Origin: PoT sp049331405
GTDB lineage: Bacteria; Planctomycetota; Planctomycetia; Isosphaerales; Isosphaeraceae
DNA: 64,000 nt
Reading direction: 5' to 3'
NCBI RefSeq assembly: GCF_049331405.1
Contig: NZ_CP186274.1
Span: 310,001-374,000 of the forward strand
Shown here: positions 54,121 through 63,911 of the stretch, one piece after another
How the letters are laid out: each line of letters starts with the position of its first letter
Numbering within the stretch: the stretch's first letter is position 1
Notes under the pieces: generated by a model
Databases searched by the model: none
What the model was told of the DNA's origin: nothing
The model's input: only the letters and a program-made list of their open reading frames with translations
Made by a program: the position numbers and the translations under genes

Positions 54121-54259
54121 AGACTCTTCGACGTCGCCGACGCGAGGTGAGGCGAGCCAGATTCATGGCTTCGAATCGGGCGAATTGGGATTAGGGCGGA
54201 AGTTCGGCGGTGGGACTGCCGATGGAGTCCCAAAATGGACCAGCACGGAGGCGGAACCG

Positions 54260-54745
54260 ATGCCCTTGAGCACCGACATCAAACTTCCCAAGGACTTCAA
54301 GCCGATCTTCCCCGATCGCTGCGTGGCCTGCGGCCAGGACGCCCCCGGCTCGGTCGTCCGGGTGAGCACGTATTCCATCGGCTGGTGGTCGTGGCTCCTC
54401 TGGCTCCCCGGGCGTCGCTTCACCGCCGACGTCCCCGCGTGTCAGGCCTGCCGCCGTAAGATCCTCAAACAGCGCTGGCAGAGGTTGGCTTTGACCTGGG
54501 CCTTCGCCGCCCTGGGCGTCGCGGTCGCGGTCTATGCGCTCGGCACGTTCCGGAAGCCCTTATATCGCACGTTGGCGATGGGGATCGGCCTGGCGTGCAT
54601 GGCGCCGTACTTCTTCTGGGAGACCTTCTTCCCACCCCCGATCGCCCTGACCGCCTACTCGGACTCGGTCGATTACGAATTCCTCGATGAGGCCTACGCG
54701 GACGACTTCCTGGAGTTGAACCAGCAAGCCCTGGCAGGCGGTTAA
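54260..54745 (+). CDS. Membrane protein with zinc-ribbon-like cysteines
   Basis: 161 residues. The N-terminal soluble part has CVACG and CQACRR, likely a zinc site, interrupted by a WWSWLLWLPG segment. Two transmembrane helices follow (LTWAFAALGVAVAVYAL and LAMGIGLACMAPYFFWETFF) and a short acidic tail. Not recognised. GGAGG precedes ATG 54260. Confidence 0.72.
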   Translation: MPLSTDIKLPKDFKPIFPDRCVACGQDAPGSVVRVSTYSIGWWSWLLWLPGRRFTADVPACQACRRKILKQRWQRLALTWAFAALGVAVAVYALGTFRKPLYRTLAMGIGLACMAPYFFWETFFPPPIALTAYSDSVDYEFLDEAYADDFLELNQQALAGG

Positions 54746-54856
54746 GTTCGCAGACGGTTCGTCCCAGTCACCGTTTTCATTTCGAGAAACGAGGATGGGG
54801 CGGGAGCCTGTCCAATGTCGTAGACGCGTCGTCCTGATCCTCCGGAGAAGGCTGCC

Positions 54857-55111
54857 ATGACGGGCATGAGGACCTGGCAAACGATCGCCAAAAACTCAGT
54901 CCTCCTCTTTTTTGGCTGGGAAGTCGCCACCACACTGGTGGGCCTTGTTGTGCTGATTCTCGTTGCGACCCTGGATGGCACGCCGTCGACCCAAAGCCTG
55001 ATCTCCGTCGTCGGCACCTTGGTCCTCTACGGCGTCGTGATCTGGGCCGTCAGGGACGCTCGGAGGAGGAGCCGCCTCAATCCTCCTGGGAGCGAGCAGA
55101 CCCCTCCCTGA
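54857..55111 (+). CDS. Small two-helix membrane protein
   Basis: 84 residues with helices at about 14-38 (VLLFFGWEVATTLVGLVVLILV) and 48-65, then a basic Arg-rich tail. GGAGAAGG precedes the ATG. No family recognised. It lies 111 bp after the zinc-ribbon membrane protein gene and may share its transcript. Confidence 0.6.
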   Translation: MTGMRTWQTIAKNSVLLFFGWEVATTLVGLVVLILVATLDGTPSTQSLISVVGTLVLYGVVIWAVRDARRRSRLNPPGSEQTPP

Positions 55112-55138
55112 GCCGCTCGCCGGGATTTGCGTTCCCGC

Positions 55139-56509
55139 TCAGTGATCTTCGACGGCGGCCTCGATTTCGGGGACTATATTCGCCGCCTCGATGCGGGCGG
55201 CGGCATTGGCCGCCGCGCCTCGGAGATCCTTGTCCGGGCTGTTGGCGGCGAGGGCCTTCAGGTCGGGGATCGCGGCCTTCGCCCTGGAGCCCATCGACCC
55301 GATCACCCAGGCGATGCGCCGCTGGACTTCCGGTTTTCCTCGGCCCAGCGCGTTTCGCAGCGCATCGAGCGAGGGGGCCGCGGACGCGCCGTACTTCCCG
55401 AGCACGATGCTCGCCTGCTGCTCGCTGAAATTGTTCTGCGATGTCTCGAGCAAGCTCACGAGGGGCGCGAGCAGCGATTGGGCCTCGGCCGAGTCGCGGT
55501 CGATCGACGCGACGGCCATCGCGGCGTTGAGCCCGCTCGGTTCCTTGGATGCCAACTCCGACCGTGCGAACTCCGCCAGCTTCGGCAAGGCCGGCTTCGC
55601 GATCGGACCGGCCTTGGCCAGGGCATTCGGGATCGTCATCGCGAGGATTGGGCTCTCGAGCGAGAGGGCCTGGACCAGGGGGGCGATCTGGTCGGCCGGC
55701 GGGGCCGGGAGGCTCCCCAGGGACCAGCCGATGCTCGACGTCTCCTCGAGGGTTGGCGCCTCGCGCAAGCGTTTCAAAAGGCGAGGATAGATCGCGTCGG
55801 TGTCGGGCCAGCCCGACACGAGGGCCCTGACGCTCGACGCGCGCACGTTGAAGTCGGGGTCGGAGGTCATCAGGTCGAGCGCGACCTCGGGGCCTTTCCC
55901 CTGCGATGGCCCGAATCCGGAGAAGGCCCAGACCGCGACGGCGCGGACCCGGGCGTCCGGATCCTTGACGAGGCGGAGCAGGGGGTCGATGGTCGTCTTG
56001 AGCGGGAGCGACGCCAGCGTCAATCGCGAGGGGTTAGGCGGGCCGGTCGGTTTGAGCAGCACCTCGCGGAGTTGCACCAGTCCCTGCACGGCCTTGAGGC
56101 GGACCTCGGCTCCAGGGTCGGAGGACGCGCGGAGCAGGAGGGCCAGGCCCCGCTCGTACTCGGGCAACGAGCCGATGTCGACCCGCGCGACGCAGCCTTG
56201 CAAGGTCGAGCCTATCGAGTGGGCCGCCGCGGCCCTGACACCTTCGTCCCGGTCGCCCAGGGCGCGTTCCAGGGCCGAGAGCACGCGGGGCAGGTCGCCG
56301 GGCTCGACCTTCGAGAGGTTCTCGAGGGCTGCCTTGCGTGTCGAGGCGTCCCCGGAGCTTGACTCGTACTGGCGGATCAGGATCCCCGTGTACGAGCGGT
56401 CGGTCGTCTGGTTGAGTTCATAGAACTGCCAGGCCGAGATCAGCAAGGCGGAGGCCGCCACGAGGATCATCACCTTCCCGAGCGTGAGCTTGACCCGAGG
56501 CTTGCCCAT
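55139..56509 (-). CDS. Membrane-anchored HEAT-repeat protein
   Basis: 456 residues. A single N-terminal helix (GKVMILVAASALLISAWQFYEL) anchors a chain of HEAT/PBS-lyase-like repeats, recognised by LGDRDEGVRAAAAHSIG, VKDPDARVRAVAVWAF, TSDPDFNVRASSVRALV and RGKPEVQRRIAWVIGSMG. Such superhelices bind proteins. AAAGGAG precedes ATG 56509. Convergent with the small membrane protein gene, 27 bp apart. Confidence 0.85.
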   Translation of the reverse strand: MGKPRVKLTLGKVMILVAASALLISAWQFYELNQTTDRSYTGILIRQYESSSGDASTRKAALENLSKVEPGDLPRVLSALERALGDRDEGVRAAAAHSIGSTLQGCVARVDIGSLPEYERGLALLLRASSDPGAEVRLKAVQGLVQLREVLLKPTGPPNPSRLTLASLPLKTTIDPLLRLVKDPDARVRAVAVWAFSGFGPSQGKGPEVALDLMTSDPDFNVRASSVRALVSGWPDTDAIYPRLLKRLREAPTLEETSSIGWSLGSLPAPPADQIAPLVQALSLESPILAMTIPNALAKAGPIAKPALPKLAEFARSELASKEPSGLNAAMAVASIDRDSAEAQSLLAPLVSLLETSQNNFSEQQASIVLGKYGASAAPSLDALRNALGRGKPEVQRRIAWVIGSMGSRAKAAIPDLKALAANSPDKDLRGAAANAAARIEAANIVPEIEAAVEDH

Positions 56510-56723
56510 CTCTCCACTCCTTTGAGCCGGCCGCGAGCCGGGGATGATCTCTCGAGGTACAGGTGCTTGCGGTAAGGCGATTGTAATGCGTCTGACTGTT
56601 GTCCGCGAGTCCTTTCGAGGATGAACCGCGCATTCGGGTCTCGTGTCAGGATCCTGTCGCCATTTCTCCCGGTTTGATGGATCAACATCGCCTGAACCTC
56701 GAGGCACGATTCGGAGAAGTCCC

Positions 56724-57071
56724 ATGGATTCGCGTCCCAGAGCCGTCGCCAGTTTCGACGACCAGGGTGTCTCGTCGCGCAAGCCCAATGGCCTTGTTGA
56801 GTCGGTCCGTTGGGATGAACTTCGGCTGGTCGAGGTCCGCACGACGGATGAAGGTCCGTTCGTGGCGGACGTTTATCTGGTCCTGCATGCTGGGAAAGGG
56901 GGTTGCGTGGTCTCGCAGGAGGATGAGGGGTTCGGCCCGCTCTTCGAGCGGCTCCAGCAACTCCCCGGTTTCGACAATGAGGCCTTCATCTCCGCCATGA
57001 GTTGCACGGATAACGCTATCTTCGAGTGTTGGCGGCGCACTGAAGCTGCCTCGACCCCCGGGCCCGGGTGA
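56724..57071 (+). CDS. Hypothetical protein
   Basis: 115 residues. VRWDELRLVEVRTTDEGPFVADVYLVLHAG and FGPLFERLQQLPGFDNEAFISAMS form a regular alpha/beta pattern seen in small planctomycete and actinobacterial hypothetical proteins (DUF-like, possibly PH-like). No catalytic residues. GGAGAAG precedes ATG 56724; frames extending upstream are not needed. Confidence 0.7.
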   Translation: MDSRPRAVASFDDQGVSSRKPNGLVESVRWDELRLVEVRTTDEGPFVADVYLVLHAGKGGCVVSQEDEGFGPLFERLQQLPGFDNEAFISAMSCTDNAIFECWRRTEAASTPGPG

Positions 57072-57135
57072 GCCCTCCTTGCGTCGTGACGCGACAAGAC
57101 GAGGGGCCTCGGGCCGTTGAATCGCCCGCCCGTGG

Positions 57136-58560
57136 ATGGAATGCCCCCCGTTGATAAACCCCCGCTCGCGAACCGCATGCGTCCTCGTCTCGATCCTCCT
57201 CGCGGCTCCCGTCGCGGCCGCGGAGCCGAAGCCCGTCCCGTTCACCCTGGCGCGGGCCGAGGGGTACGTCGGCTGCTGGTACTCGGTCGGCAGCACGAAG
57301 GATGAGTATCGGTTCAAGTACAGCGGCGGCATGGCGTCATATCCGCAGCAGCACGCGCCGATGGCCATCTACGACGCGGCCTCGCGGAAGACGTTCTTCG
57401 TCTACGGCGGCACGACCCCCGATCGCAAGTCGATCCTGCACATGGTCTCGTACTACGACCATGAGACCGGCACCGTGCCGCGCCCGGCGATCCTGCTCGA
57501 CAAGAAGACGACCGATGCGCACGACAATCCCACGCTCCAGATCGACGCCGAGGGGCGTCTCTGGATCTTCTCGAACGCCCACGGCACGGGCAGGCCGTCG
57601 TTCATCCATCGGGGCGTCGCCCCGCGTTCCATCGACGCCTTCGAGAAGGTCGTGGAGACGAACTTCTCCTACGGCGACCCCTGGTTCATCCCCGGGCGAG
57701 GGTTCCTCTTCCTGCACACCAAATACACGGCGGGCCGGGCGTTGCGGTTCGCGGTGAGCCGTGACGGCGTCGAGTGGTCGGCTCCCTCGCCGATCGCCCA
57801 CATCGTCATGGGGGATTATCAGGTGAGCTGGGCCAGGGGCGAGACCGTCTCCATGGCCTTCGACTACCATCCGAAGCCCCTCGGGCTCGATGCCAGGACG
57901 AACCTGTACTTCCTCCAGACCAAGGATTTCGGCTCGACCTGGACGAAGGCCGACGGCACGAGCGTCGAGCTACCCCTCTCGAAGCCCGACAACCCCGCGC
58001 TCGTGCGCGACTACCAGGCCGAGAAGAAGCTCGTCTACCTCAAGGATCTGAACTACGACGCCCAGGGGCGTCCCATCATCCTCTTCCTCACCAGCAAGGG
58101 GCATCTCCCCGGCGCGGCGAATGGACCCCACGAGTGGCAGACCGCTCGCTGGGATGGCCGCGAATGGGTCATCCGACCCTTCGCCACGTCCGACCACAAC
58201 TACGATCACGGCTCGCTCTACGTCGAGGACGACGGCCTCTGGCGCGTCATCGCCCCGACCGAGCCGGGAGCCCAGCCGTTCGGGACCGGCGGGGACATGG
58301 TCATGTGGACGAGCCCCGATCAGGGCGCGACCTGGACCAAGGCCAAGCAACTCACGAACGACCCGAGACGCAACCACTCCTACGCCCGCCGCCCAGTCGC
58401 CGCCCATCCCGACCTCTACGCGATCTGGGCCGACGGCGACGCCCGGGCCAAATCCGACTCGAGCCTCTACGTCTGCGACCGCCTGGGCAATGTCCGCCGG
58501 CTCCCGGCGGCCATGACCGCCGACGTGCAAAAGCCGGAGCCCGTACCTTCGCCGAAATAG
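57136..58560 (+). CDS. Secreted BNR-4 repeat propeller protein
   Basis: 474 residues. A signal peptide (TACVLVSILLAAPVAAAE) is followed by a propeller with features of the BNR_4 family: FKYSGGMASYPQQHAPMAIY, TFFVYGG, KSILHMVSYYDHETG, DAHDNPTLQIDAEGRLWIFSNAHG and DFGSTWTKADG. Members often occur with polysaccharide-degrading genes and may be lyases or hydrolases such as ulvan- or rhamnogalacturonan-active enzymes. The His/Tyr residues in DAHDNP and DHNYDHGSLY are candidates for an active site. It ends eight bases from a convergent gene. Confidence 0.85.
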   Translation: MECPPLINPRSRTACVLVSILLAAPVAAAEPKPVPFTLARAEGYVGCWYSVGSTKDEYRFKYSGGMASYPQQHAPMAIYDAASRKTFFVYGGTTPDRKSILHMVSYYDHETGTVPRPAILLDKKTTDAHDNPTLQIDAEGRLWIFSNAHGTGRPSFIHRGVAPRSIDAFEKVVETNFSYGDPWFIPGRGFLFLHTKYTAGRALRFAVSRDGVEWSAPSPIAHIVMGDYQVSWARGETVSMAFDYHPKPLGLDARTNLYFLQTKDFGSTWTKADGTSVELPLSKPDNPALVRDYQAEKKLVYLKDLNYDAQGRPIILFLTSKGHLPGAANGPHEWQTARWDGREWVIRPFATSDHNYDHGSLYVEDDGLWRVIAPTEPGAQPFGTGGDMVMWTSPDQGATWTKAKQLTNDPRRNHSYARRPVAAHPDLYAIWADGDARAKSDSSLYVCDRLGNVRRLPAAMTADVQKPEPVPSPK

Positions 58561-58567
58561 GCCGGTA

Positions 58568-59470
58568 TCAACGAGCCCGAGAGCTCGTCGCGAGCGATTG
58601 CAGGGTCTGCTCCAGGGCCGAGGGATCGGCCCCGTTGCAGGCGTCGGCGACGATGCGCCTGGCGTCCTCGGGGACCTCGATGGCCCGGCCGGGGGGTAGC
58701 GAGGCCATCGCGAAGGAGTAGGCGACCGGCACGGGGCCGAGCCACTGGGTCACCTTCACGTCCAGGGGGGCCTCGAAGCTCAACCCTTGGGGGAGCTCGA
58801 TCACCTTGGAGACCGCAGCGCGGGCTCCTGCCGGGACCGCCCAGGTGAGGGTGGTCAGGGCACCGGTCTGGGGGTCGATCATCAGGGCATAAAGCAGGTC
58901 GATCGCGACGTGCTTCTTGCCGACGGCCAGGGTCGACGGGGCGCGATAGAGGGCGAAGGTCGAGGTCCGGGCGGCGAGCTTCCCCTTGTTCAGCTCGGCC
59001 TCCGCCTCCTTCAGGACCACGCGATCCACGAAGCCGAGGGTCTCCAGCGCGTCGTCGGGGCCTTCCTCGGTGACGACGACCTCGTCATTGCCGACCGGCA
59101 CGGCGTTGCCCAGGCCGACGCGGGTCAGCTCGTAGGTGGAACCCTTCTGAACGACCTTGACCGCGATCACCGTGCGGAAGAGGGCGGCCGTGGCCGCGGC
59201 CGACTTGGGGAGGCTCTCCAACTCGCCTGAGGCCAGGCGGGGGATCGAGCGGATCACCCGGTACGACCATCCGGCAGGAGCCTGTGTCTTCACGGTGGCC
59301 CCGGGGGCGAGATGAACGAGCTTAGGCCCGTCCGCCCCGGCGGCCTTGGCCTTGGACGAGGCTCGAACCGTCTCCTGGCCCGAAACCTCAGCCTGCGCCA
59401 GGATCATCGTCAGGCCGAGGATCATGAGCCCGGCGACGTGCGCTCGTTTCGGACGTTCCTTGGCCAACAT
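58568..59470 (-). CDS. Secreted hypothetical protein
   Basis: 300 residues with a signal peptide (HVAGLMILGLTMILAQAEVSGQ) and a mature beta-rich part (PAGWSYRVIRSIPRLASGELESL, KVVQKGSTYELTRVGLGNAVP). No known domain. A single-gene unit; the gene for the Hint-domain protein is 137 bp to its right on the same strand. Confidence 0.65.
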   Translation of the reverse strand: MLAKERPKRAHVAGLMILGLTMILAQAEVSGQETVRASSKAKAAGADGPKLVHLAPGATVKTQAPAGWSYRVIRSIPRLASGELESLPKSAAATAALFRTVIAVKVVQKGSTYELTRVGLGNAVPVGNDEVVVTEEGPDDALETLGFVDRVVLKEAEAELNKGKLAARTSTFALYRAPSTLAVGKKHVAIDLLYALMIDPQTGALTTLTWAVPAGARAAVSKVIELPQGLSFEAPLDVKVTQWLGPVPVAYSFAMASLPPGRAIEVPEDARRIVADACNGADPSALEQTLQSLATSSRAR

Positions 59471-59607
59471 GCCCCTCGCCCTCCCTTGCGAGCCGATTCC
59501 GAAGCCAGCAGATGCGCCTTATCCTACCCAATCTCGCCATTCTCGGAAATCTCACCTCAGCCCATTTCGAGACACCTCGATCCCGAGGGGCTCCGCTCGG
59601 ATCGGGA

Positions 59608-61887
59608 TCAGGGTGTTTCGCTCGTCATGAGCGTCGGGGGCGCGTCGAAGGGCTTGAGCCGGAGGCTGGGCAGGGTGTTGTCGTGGACGAGTGCCCCTTG
59701 CTTGCCGACGAAGAAGTCGGCGTCGTCGGCGACGTCGAGGTTGAAGACGGGCTGCACACTCCCCGGTACGATGGAGTCGACCTGGGCGAGTCCTTCGAGC
59801 GTGCGGAGCGTGTCCCCTTGCTTGAGGTCGCGGGCCATCACCCAGCCTTGCCCGGCCTTCCAGAAGCGGTGGAAGTGGCTGCTGACGATGGTCTCGCCCC
59901 CGACCTCCACGGCAAACGTGGCGCTGGGCGGGTTCCGGTGCACGAGGAGGATGGGCTTGTAGCGGAGCTCGCCCGTCTTGATGTCCTGGGTGAGCACCCG
60001 GTCGCCGATCTCGAGGCTTTCGATGGCCTTGATGCCGGTGAGTGTGCGCACGGGCGTCCCCGCGCCGAAGCAACTCATCCGCGTGAAGCCCGTGGCTTCC
60101 GTGTAGGTCGACACGGCGATGGGGATCGGTTGGGGCTGGTACGCCAGCGGCACCTCCTCGTAGAAGGTTGGCGCTGGCTCGGTGATGGGCGTCTTGTAGG
60201 CGTAGCCGAGTTGGTTCGTCCACCAGGCATCCCACGTTTTCCGATCGCCGCCGAGACTCTGTCCCGTCGCCTGATCCAGCACCGAGCCCACCTCCGTGTT
60301 CCGGGTGCTGACCTCCCTGTTATAGGCGTCGATACTGGCGACGTCATTCTGCAACTGTTGCTGGGCCGCCTGCGCCGTCTTCTGCGCCTCCAGCATCATG
60401 CGGCCGACGGGTATCTGGGTGTCGACCGTCGTGCTTACCCCGATGGTGAACCCGAACTGGGACGGGTTACTATTCTCGGCCTTCGCCGTCCTTTCGATGG
60501 CCTGAGCGAGTTGCTCTCTGGTCTGTGGATTGAAATAGGGGATCCCAGGCCCGTTGACGCTCATCTGCCCCGGCTGCACGCCGTAGATGGAGGGCGAGCC
60601 GAGTGGGGCGATCTGCATCTGGTTGCGGGCATCGAGGGATTCGCCGAACGCCTTCACGTCCCCCCGCTCAAGCCCGATCACCCCTTCGGTGAAGCGCGTC
60701 ATCCTATCGGCGATCCTCCGGTCGGCCTGAATCGCCGGTAAGAGCTGATCCGCCGAGATCCGGCTTGTGTTCGTGTAGGCCGTGCTCAACTGGTGGAGCA
60801 CCGGTAGGCCGTAATCGTCATAGCTGAGGTAGCTGCCGGGGAAGAATGGGATGAACGGGAGGGGCGGGGGCGCGTAGAGGCGCTGGACGTTGAACCGCTC
60901 CCCCTTGACGAACACCGCCCCCGGCGAGCCCGGCCCCGCAACCGGCTGGACCTCGTACTTGACCGGCTCGCGGAGCAGGGCGATGAGGACGTTGGCGAAC
61001 TCGCGAGGGTCGCGACGCCGGAGGACCTCGGTCGCCCGTCGGCGCACCTCGCCCGAACCGCCGAACGCGGCCAGGAAGGCGAGGGACTTCGAGGAGCCTG
61101 GGGCGTCGATCTGGCTGAAGAGTCGGACCGCGACGAGCTGCTCGCCCGGATTGCCCCGCGCGAAGCTCGCCCAGACGGCCGGGACGGCGCCGGGGTCCGT
61201 GACCTCGGCGAGCGCCTCCTCGGCCTCGGCACGCCTGGCCTGGTTCTTCAACTGGTCCCGCCACCTGGCGATCTGCGGCCTCCAGCGCCGGTCGGCCTCC
61301 TTCTGGCGCTCGGCCTCGGCCTGGGCTTCGGCGAGGGCCTTCTCGTTGACCCATCGGCCTCCCTTCTTCTTGAACCCGAGCCGCCTCCAGGCCCCTTCAC
61401 GGGACGGGTCGAGCCGGAGGACGGTCGAGAAGTGGGCCATGGCCTCGGGCTCGAGGTGGCGCCGATCGCACCAGAGCCCGAGCTTCCAGTGGGCTTCGGC
61501 CGTGTTCTTCATCCCGGCTCGCTTCGCGTTGTACTCGGCCAGGCTGGCCGCCATCACCTCGTCGCCATTGACGGCGCCGCTGATGGCCTCGGGACGCTGC
61601 CATTTGCCCCGGTAGGTTGCCAGGCCCAGCAGGCCGCGGGCCTTCGCGTGGTTCGGGGTCGTCAGGACGGCCAGGGCCAGGTGCCTGACCTGCTCGGCCT
61701 TGAGCCCGTGGGCCTCGCACCAGAGGGCCAGGCGCACCTGGGCGTCGGCGTCGCGGCCGATGCCCTGCTTGAGCTTCTCGTACGTCTTGAGGGTCTCGGC
61801 CGACGGCGGCTGGTCTCGAGGCTGAGGAGGAGCCTGATCGGGGGCCGCTGCAACCAGGGCAAGCGCGACGAACAAAGCACCGAACAT
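59608..61887 (-). CDS. TPR/HEAT-like secreted protein with C-terminal Hint domain
   Basis: 759 residues. A signal peptide (GALFVALALVAAAP) leads to TPR-like helices (about 30-170) and a HEAT-like segment near 200-290 (WASFARGNPGEQLVAVRLF). From Cys606 a Hint (hedgehog/intein) domain begins: SCFGAGTPVRTLTGIKAIESLEIGDRVLTQD, then SSHFHRFWKAGQGWVMARDLKQGD, and near the end FFVGKQGALVHDNT. The splice junction of inteins and pretoxin Hint domains is normally His-Asn; here the residues are His-Asp-Asn. Only about 20 residues follow, so there is no toxin cargo. GGGAG precedes the ATG. Confidence 0.82.
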   Translation of the reverse strand: MFGALFVALALVAAAPDQAPPQPRDQPPSAETLKTYEKLKQGIGRDADAQVRLALWCEAHGLKAEQVRHLALAVLTTPNHAKARGLLGLATYRGKWQRPEAISGAVNGDEVMAASLAEYNAKRAGMKNTAEAHWKLGLWCDRRHLEPEAMAHFSTVLRLDPSREGAWRRLGFKKKGGRWVNEKALAEAQAEAERQKEADRRWRPQIARWRDQLKNQARRAEAEEALAEVTDPGAVPAVWASFARGNPGEQLVAVRLFSQIDAPGSSKSLAFLAAFGGSGEVRRRATEVLRRRDPREFANVLIALLREPVKYEVQPVAGPGSPGAVFVKGERFNVQRLYAPPPLPFIPFFPGSYLSYDDYGLPVLHQLSTAYTNTSRISADQLLPAIQADRRIADRMTRFTEGVIGLERGDVKAFGESLDARNQMQIAPLGSPSIYGVQPGQMSVNGPGIPYFNPQTREQLAQAIERTAKAENSNPSQFGFTIGVSTTVDTQIPVGRMMLEAQKTAQAAQQQLQNDVASIDAYNREVSTRNTEVGSVLDQATGQSLGGDRKTWDAWWTNQLGYAYKTPITEPAPTFYEEVPLAYQPQPIPIAVSTYTEATGFTRMSCFGAGTPVRTLTGIKAIESLEIGDRVLTQDIKTGELRYKPILLVHRNPPSATFAVEVGGETIVSSHFHRFWKAGQGWVMARDLKQGDTLRTLEGLAQVDSIVPGSVQPVFNLDVADDADFFVGKQGALVHDNTLPSLRLKPFDAPPTLMTSETP

Positions 61888-62320
61888 GGGCGTTTCTCCC
61901 GTCGAAGGTCCGTCGTCGACGAACGCGGCCGCGTCCCGTCGTGGATCCGACCACGGACCCGCCGCGTTCGAGGCTCGAAGGACGCCCCGTCGTTTTGGGG
62001 ACGTCGCCGAGTAGGATGAGCCTCAATACCACGTAAATTTTGGTCCGAAGTGTGCAAATGGCAATATGGTTCGGGGATTTCGTGAGCCTGGCTCACGCGG
62101 CGAGCCTCGGCGTCGGAATGTCAACCCGAGGTGGGCACTGGTCTGGGACTCCTGACGCTCTACAATTGAGGACTGATCGACCTGGCGCCGGCCTCGCGGT
62201 TCGACGACCGAATCGCGGCAGGTGGCCATTCCCCTTGGCGGGGAGCCGAGTTCACGAGCCCACGCCGGCGGCAGGATCCCCCAAAGGTTCGTCCCCCCTT
62301 CGAGGAGCCTTGCGACACCC
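61888..62320. other. Intergenic region between divergent genes
   Basis: About 430 bp between the Hint-domain gene and the ApbE gene. It includes AT-rich bases near 62030-62070. Promoters for both genes are expected; no gene or RNA is recognised. Confidence 0.5.
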
Positions 62321-63904
62321 ATGCCCCGACCCTCATGGATCTTCCCCTGCCTGTTCCTCGCCTGCCTCGGGGCGGGAGGCCTCCGGCACGCCGTCGCGAG
62401 CCAGGATTTTGTGTTCAATTATGAAAATGTGATGGGGACGTCCCTCGAGCTGCGCGTCCGGGCCGACGACGAGAAGGCCGCGCACTGGGCCGAGGAGAAG
62501 ATCCTGGGGGAGATCGACCGCCTGGGCCGGATCTTCAGCGGCTACGACCGCGAGAGCGAGTTTTCCCGCTGGCAGGCGACGGCGCCGGGCACGCCGACGA
62601 AGGTCTCGGCCGAGCTTTATGAGATGCTCGAGGCGAGCGACCGCTGGCGGACGGCGAGCGCGGGGGCCTTCGATCCTCGCGTGCAAGTCCTGACGACACT
62701 CTGGACCCGCTGCGCCCGGGAAGGGCGGATGCCCTCGCCCGGGGAAGAGGCCGAGGCCCTGGCCCAACTCGAGGCCCCGGCCTGGCGGCTCGACCCCGCG
62801 GTCAGGACGGCCGAGCGGCTCACCGCCTGCCCGCTGAGCCTCAACGCCATTGCCAAGGGGTTCATCGTCGGGAAGGCCTCCGAGGCCGCCCTCAAGGCCG
62901 AGCGGGGCATCCGCGGGCTTGTGCTCAACGTCGGCGGCGACCTGCGTGCCCGCGGCGACGTCACCCGGCTCGTCGGCATCGTCGCGCCGACGGCCGACTC
63001 CGAGGCCAGCGACCCCTTCACCTACGTCGAGGTCCGCGACCGCTCCGTGGCCACCAGCGGCAACTCCCATCGCGGGTTCCGCATCCAGGGGGCCTGGTAT
63101 TCTCACATCTTCGATCCCCGCACCGCCCGGCCCGTCGCCGGGGTCGCGAGCGCCACGGTGCTCGCCAAAGATGCGGCCGATGCCGATGCGTTGGCCACGG
63201 CACTGAACGTCCTCACCCCCGCCGAAGGGGTCCGCCTGGTCGAGTCATGCCCCGACGCCGAGTGCCTCGTCATCGCCGCCGACGGTGCCGTCACGCGGAG
63301 CCGAGGCTGGGGCCGTTTCGAGAAGTCGAGGTCGGCCGTCCTGGCCCTGGCCGACGAGAAGGCGGTTCCGGAGAAGAAGGATGAACCGGCGGCCAAGCCC
63401 GCCGCTGCCCCCTGGGGTCGCGAGAATGAGCTCGTCGTGAACTTCGAGATCAACCGGCCCGAGAAGGCGGAGCGGGGCTATCGCCGGCCTTATGTGGCTA
63501 TTTGGGTCGAGGACAAGGATGGATTCCCCGTCCGCAACCTGGTCCTCTGGGTCTCGCACGGCGGCCCGGGGCCGTTCCAGTGGCTCCCCGACCTCAGGCG
63601 CTGGCACAAGTCCGACCAGCCCCGCAAGGCGATCCAGAAGACCGACATGGTCGACGCCATCTCCCGGCCCACGCGGCCCCCGGGCAAGTACACCGTCATC
63701 TGGGACGGCAAGGACGACCTGGGCAAGCCCGTCCCAGCCGGGGAATACACCCTCTACATCGACTCCGCCCGCGAGCACGGGACGTATCAGAATATCCGCA
63801 CGCCGGTGAAGGTCGGCGGTGCGCCGTTCGCCGAGGAACTCAAGGGAAATGCCGAGATCAAGTCCGCCGCCGTCGAGTACCGCAAGAAATCCCGAGGGAA
63901 GTGA
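62321..63904 (+). CDS. FAD:protein FMN transferase (ApbE) fused to DUF2271
   Basis: 527 residues. A signal peptide (WIFPCLFLACLGAGGLRHAVA) directs it outside. The ApbE part spans about 30-340: VMGTSLELRV, LGRIFSGYDRESEFSRW, SLNAIAKGFIVGKASE, LNVGGDLRARG, VATSGNSHRGF and the SHIFDPRTARPV loop, with the Thr/Asp residues DAADADALATALNV that hold metal and FAD. From about 365 a DUF2271 domain follows (NELVVNFEINRPEKA, PYVAIWVEDKDGFPVRNLVLWV, YTVIWDGKDDLGKPVPAGEYTLYI). ApbE attaches FMN to extracytoplasmic redox proteins, and DUF2271 with PepSY proteins belongs to such systems. The gene after it starts eight bases on. Confidence 0.92.
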   Translation: MPRPSWIFPCLFLACLGAGGLRHAVASQDFVFNYENVMGTSLELRVRADDEKAAHWAEEKILGEIDRLGRIFSGYDRESEFSRWQATAPGTPTKVSAELYEMLEASDRWRTASAGAFDPRVQVLTTLWTRCAREGRMPSPGEEAEALAQLEAPAWRLDPAVRTAERLTACPLSLNAIAKGFIVGKASEAALKAERGIRGLVLNVGGDLRARGDVTRLVGIVAPTADSEASDPFTYVEVRDRSVATSGNSHRGFRIQGAWYSHIFDPRTARPVAGVASATVLAKDAADADALATALNVLTPAEGVRLVESCPDAECLVIAADGAVTRSRGWGRFEKSRSAVLALADEKAVPEKKDEPAAKPAAAPWGRENELVVNFEINRPEKAERGYRRPYVAIWVEDKDGFPVRNLVLWVSHGGPGPFQWLPDLRRWHKSDQPRKAIQKTDMVDAISRPTRPPGKYTVIWDGKDDLGKPVPAGEYTLYIDSAREHGTYQNIRTPVKVGGAPFAEELKGNAEIKSAAVEYRKKSRGK

Positions 63905-63911
63905 CCCGACG

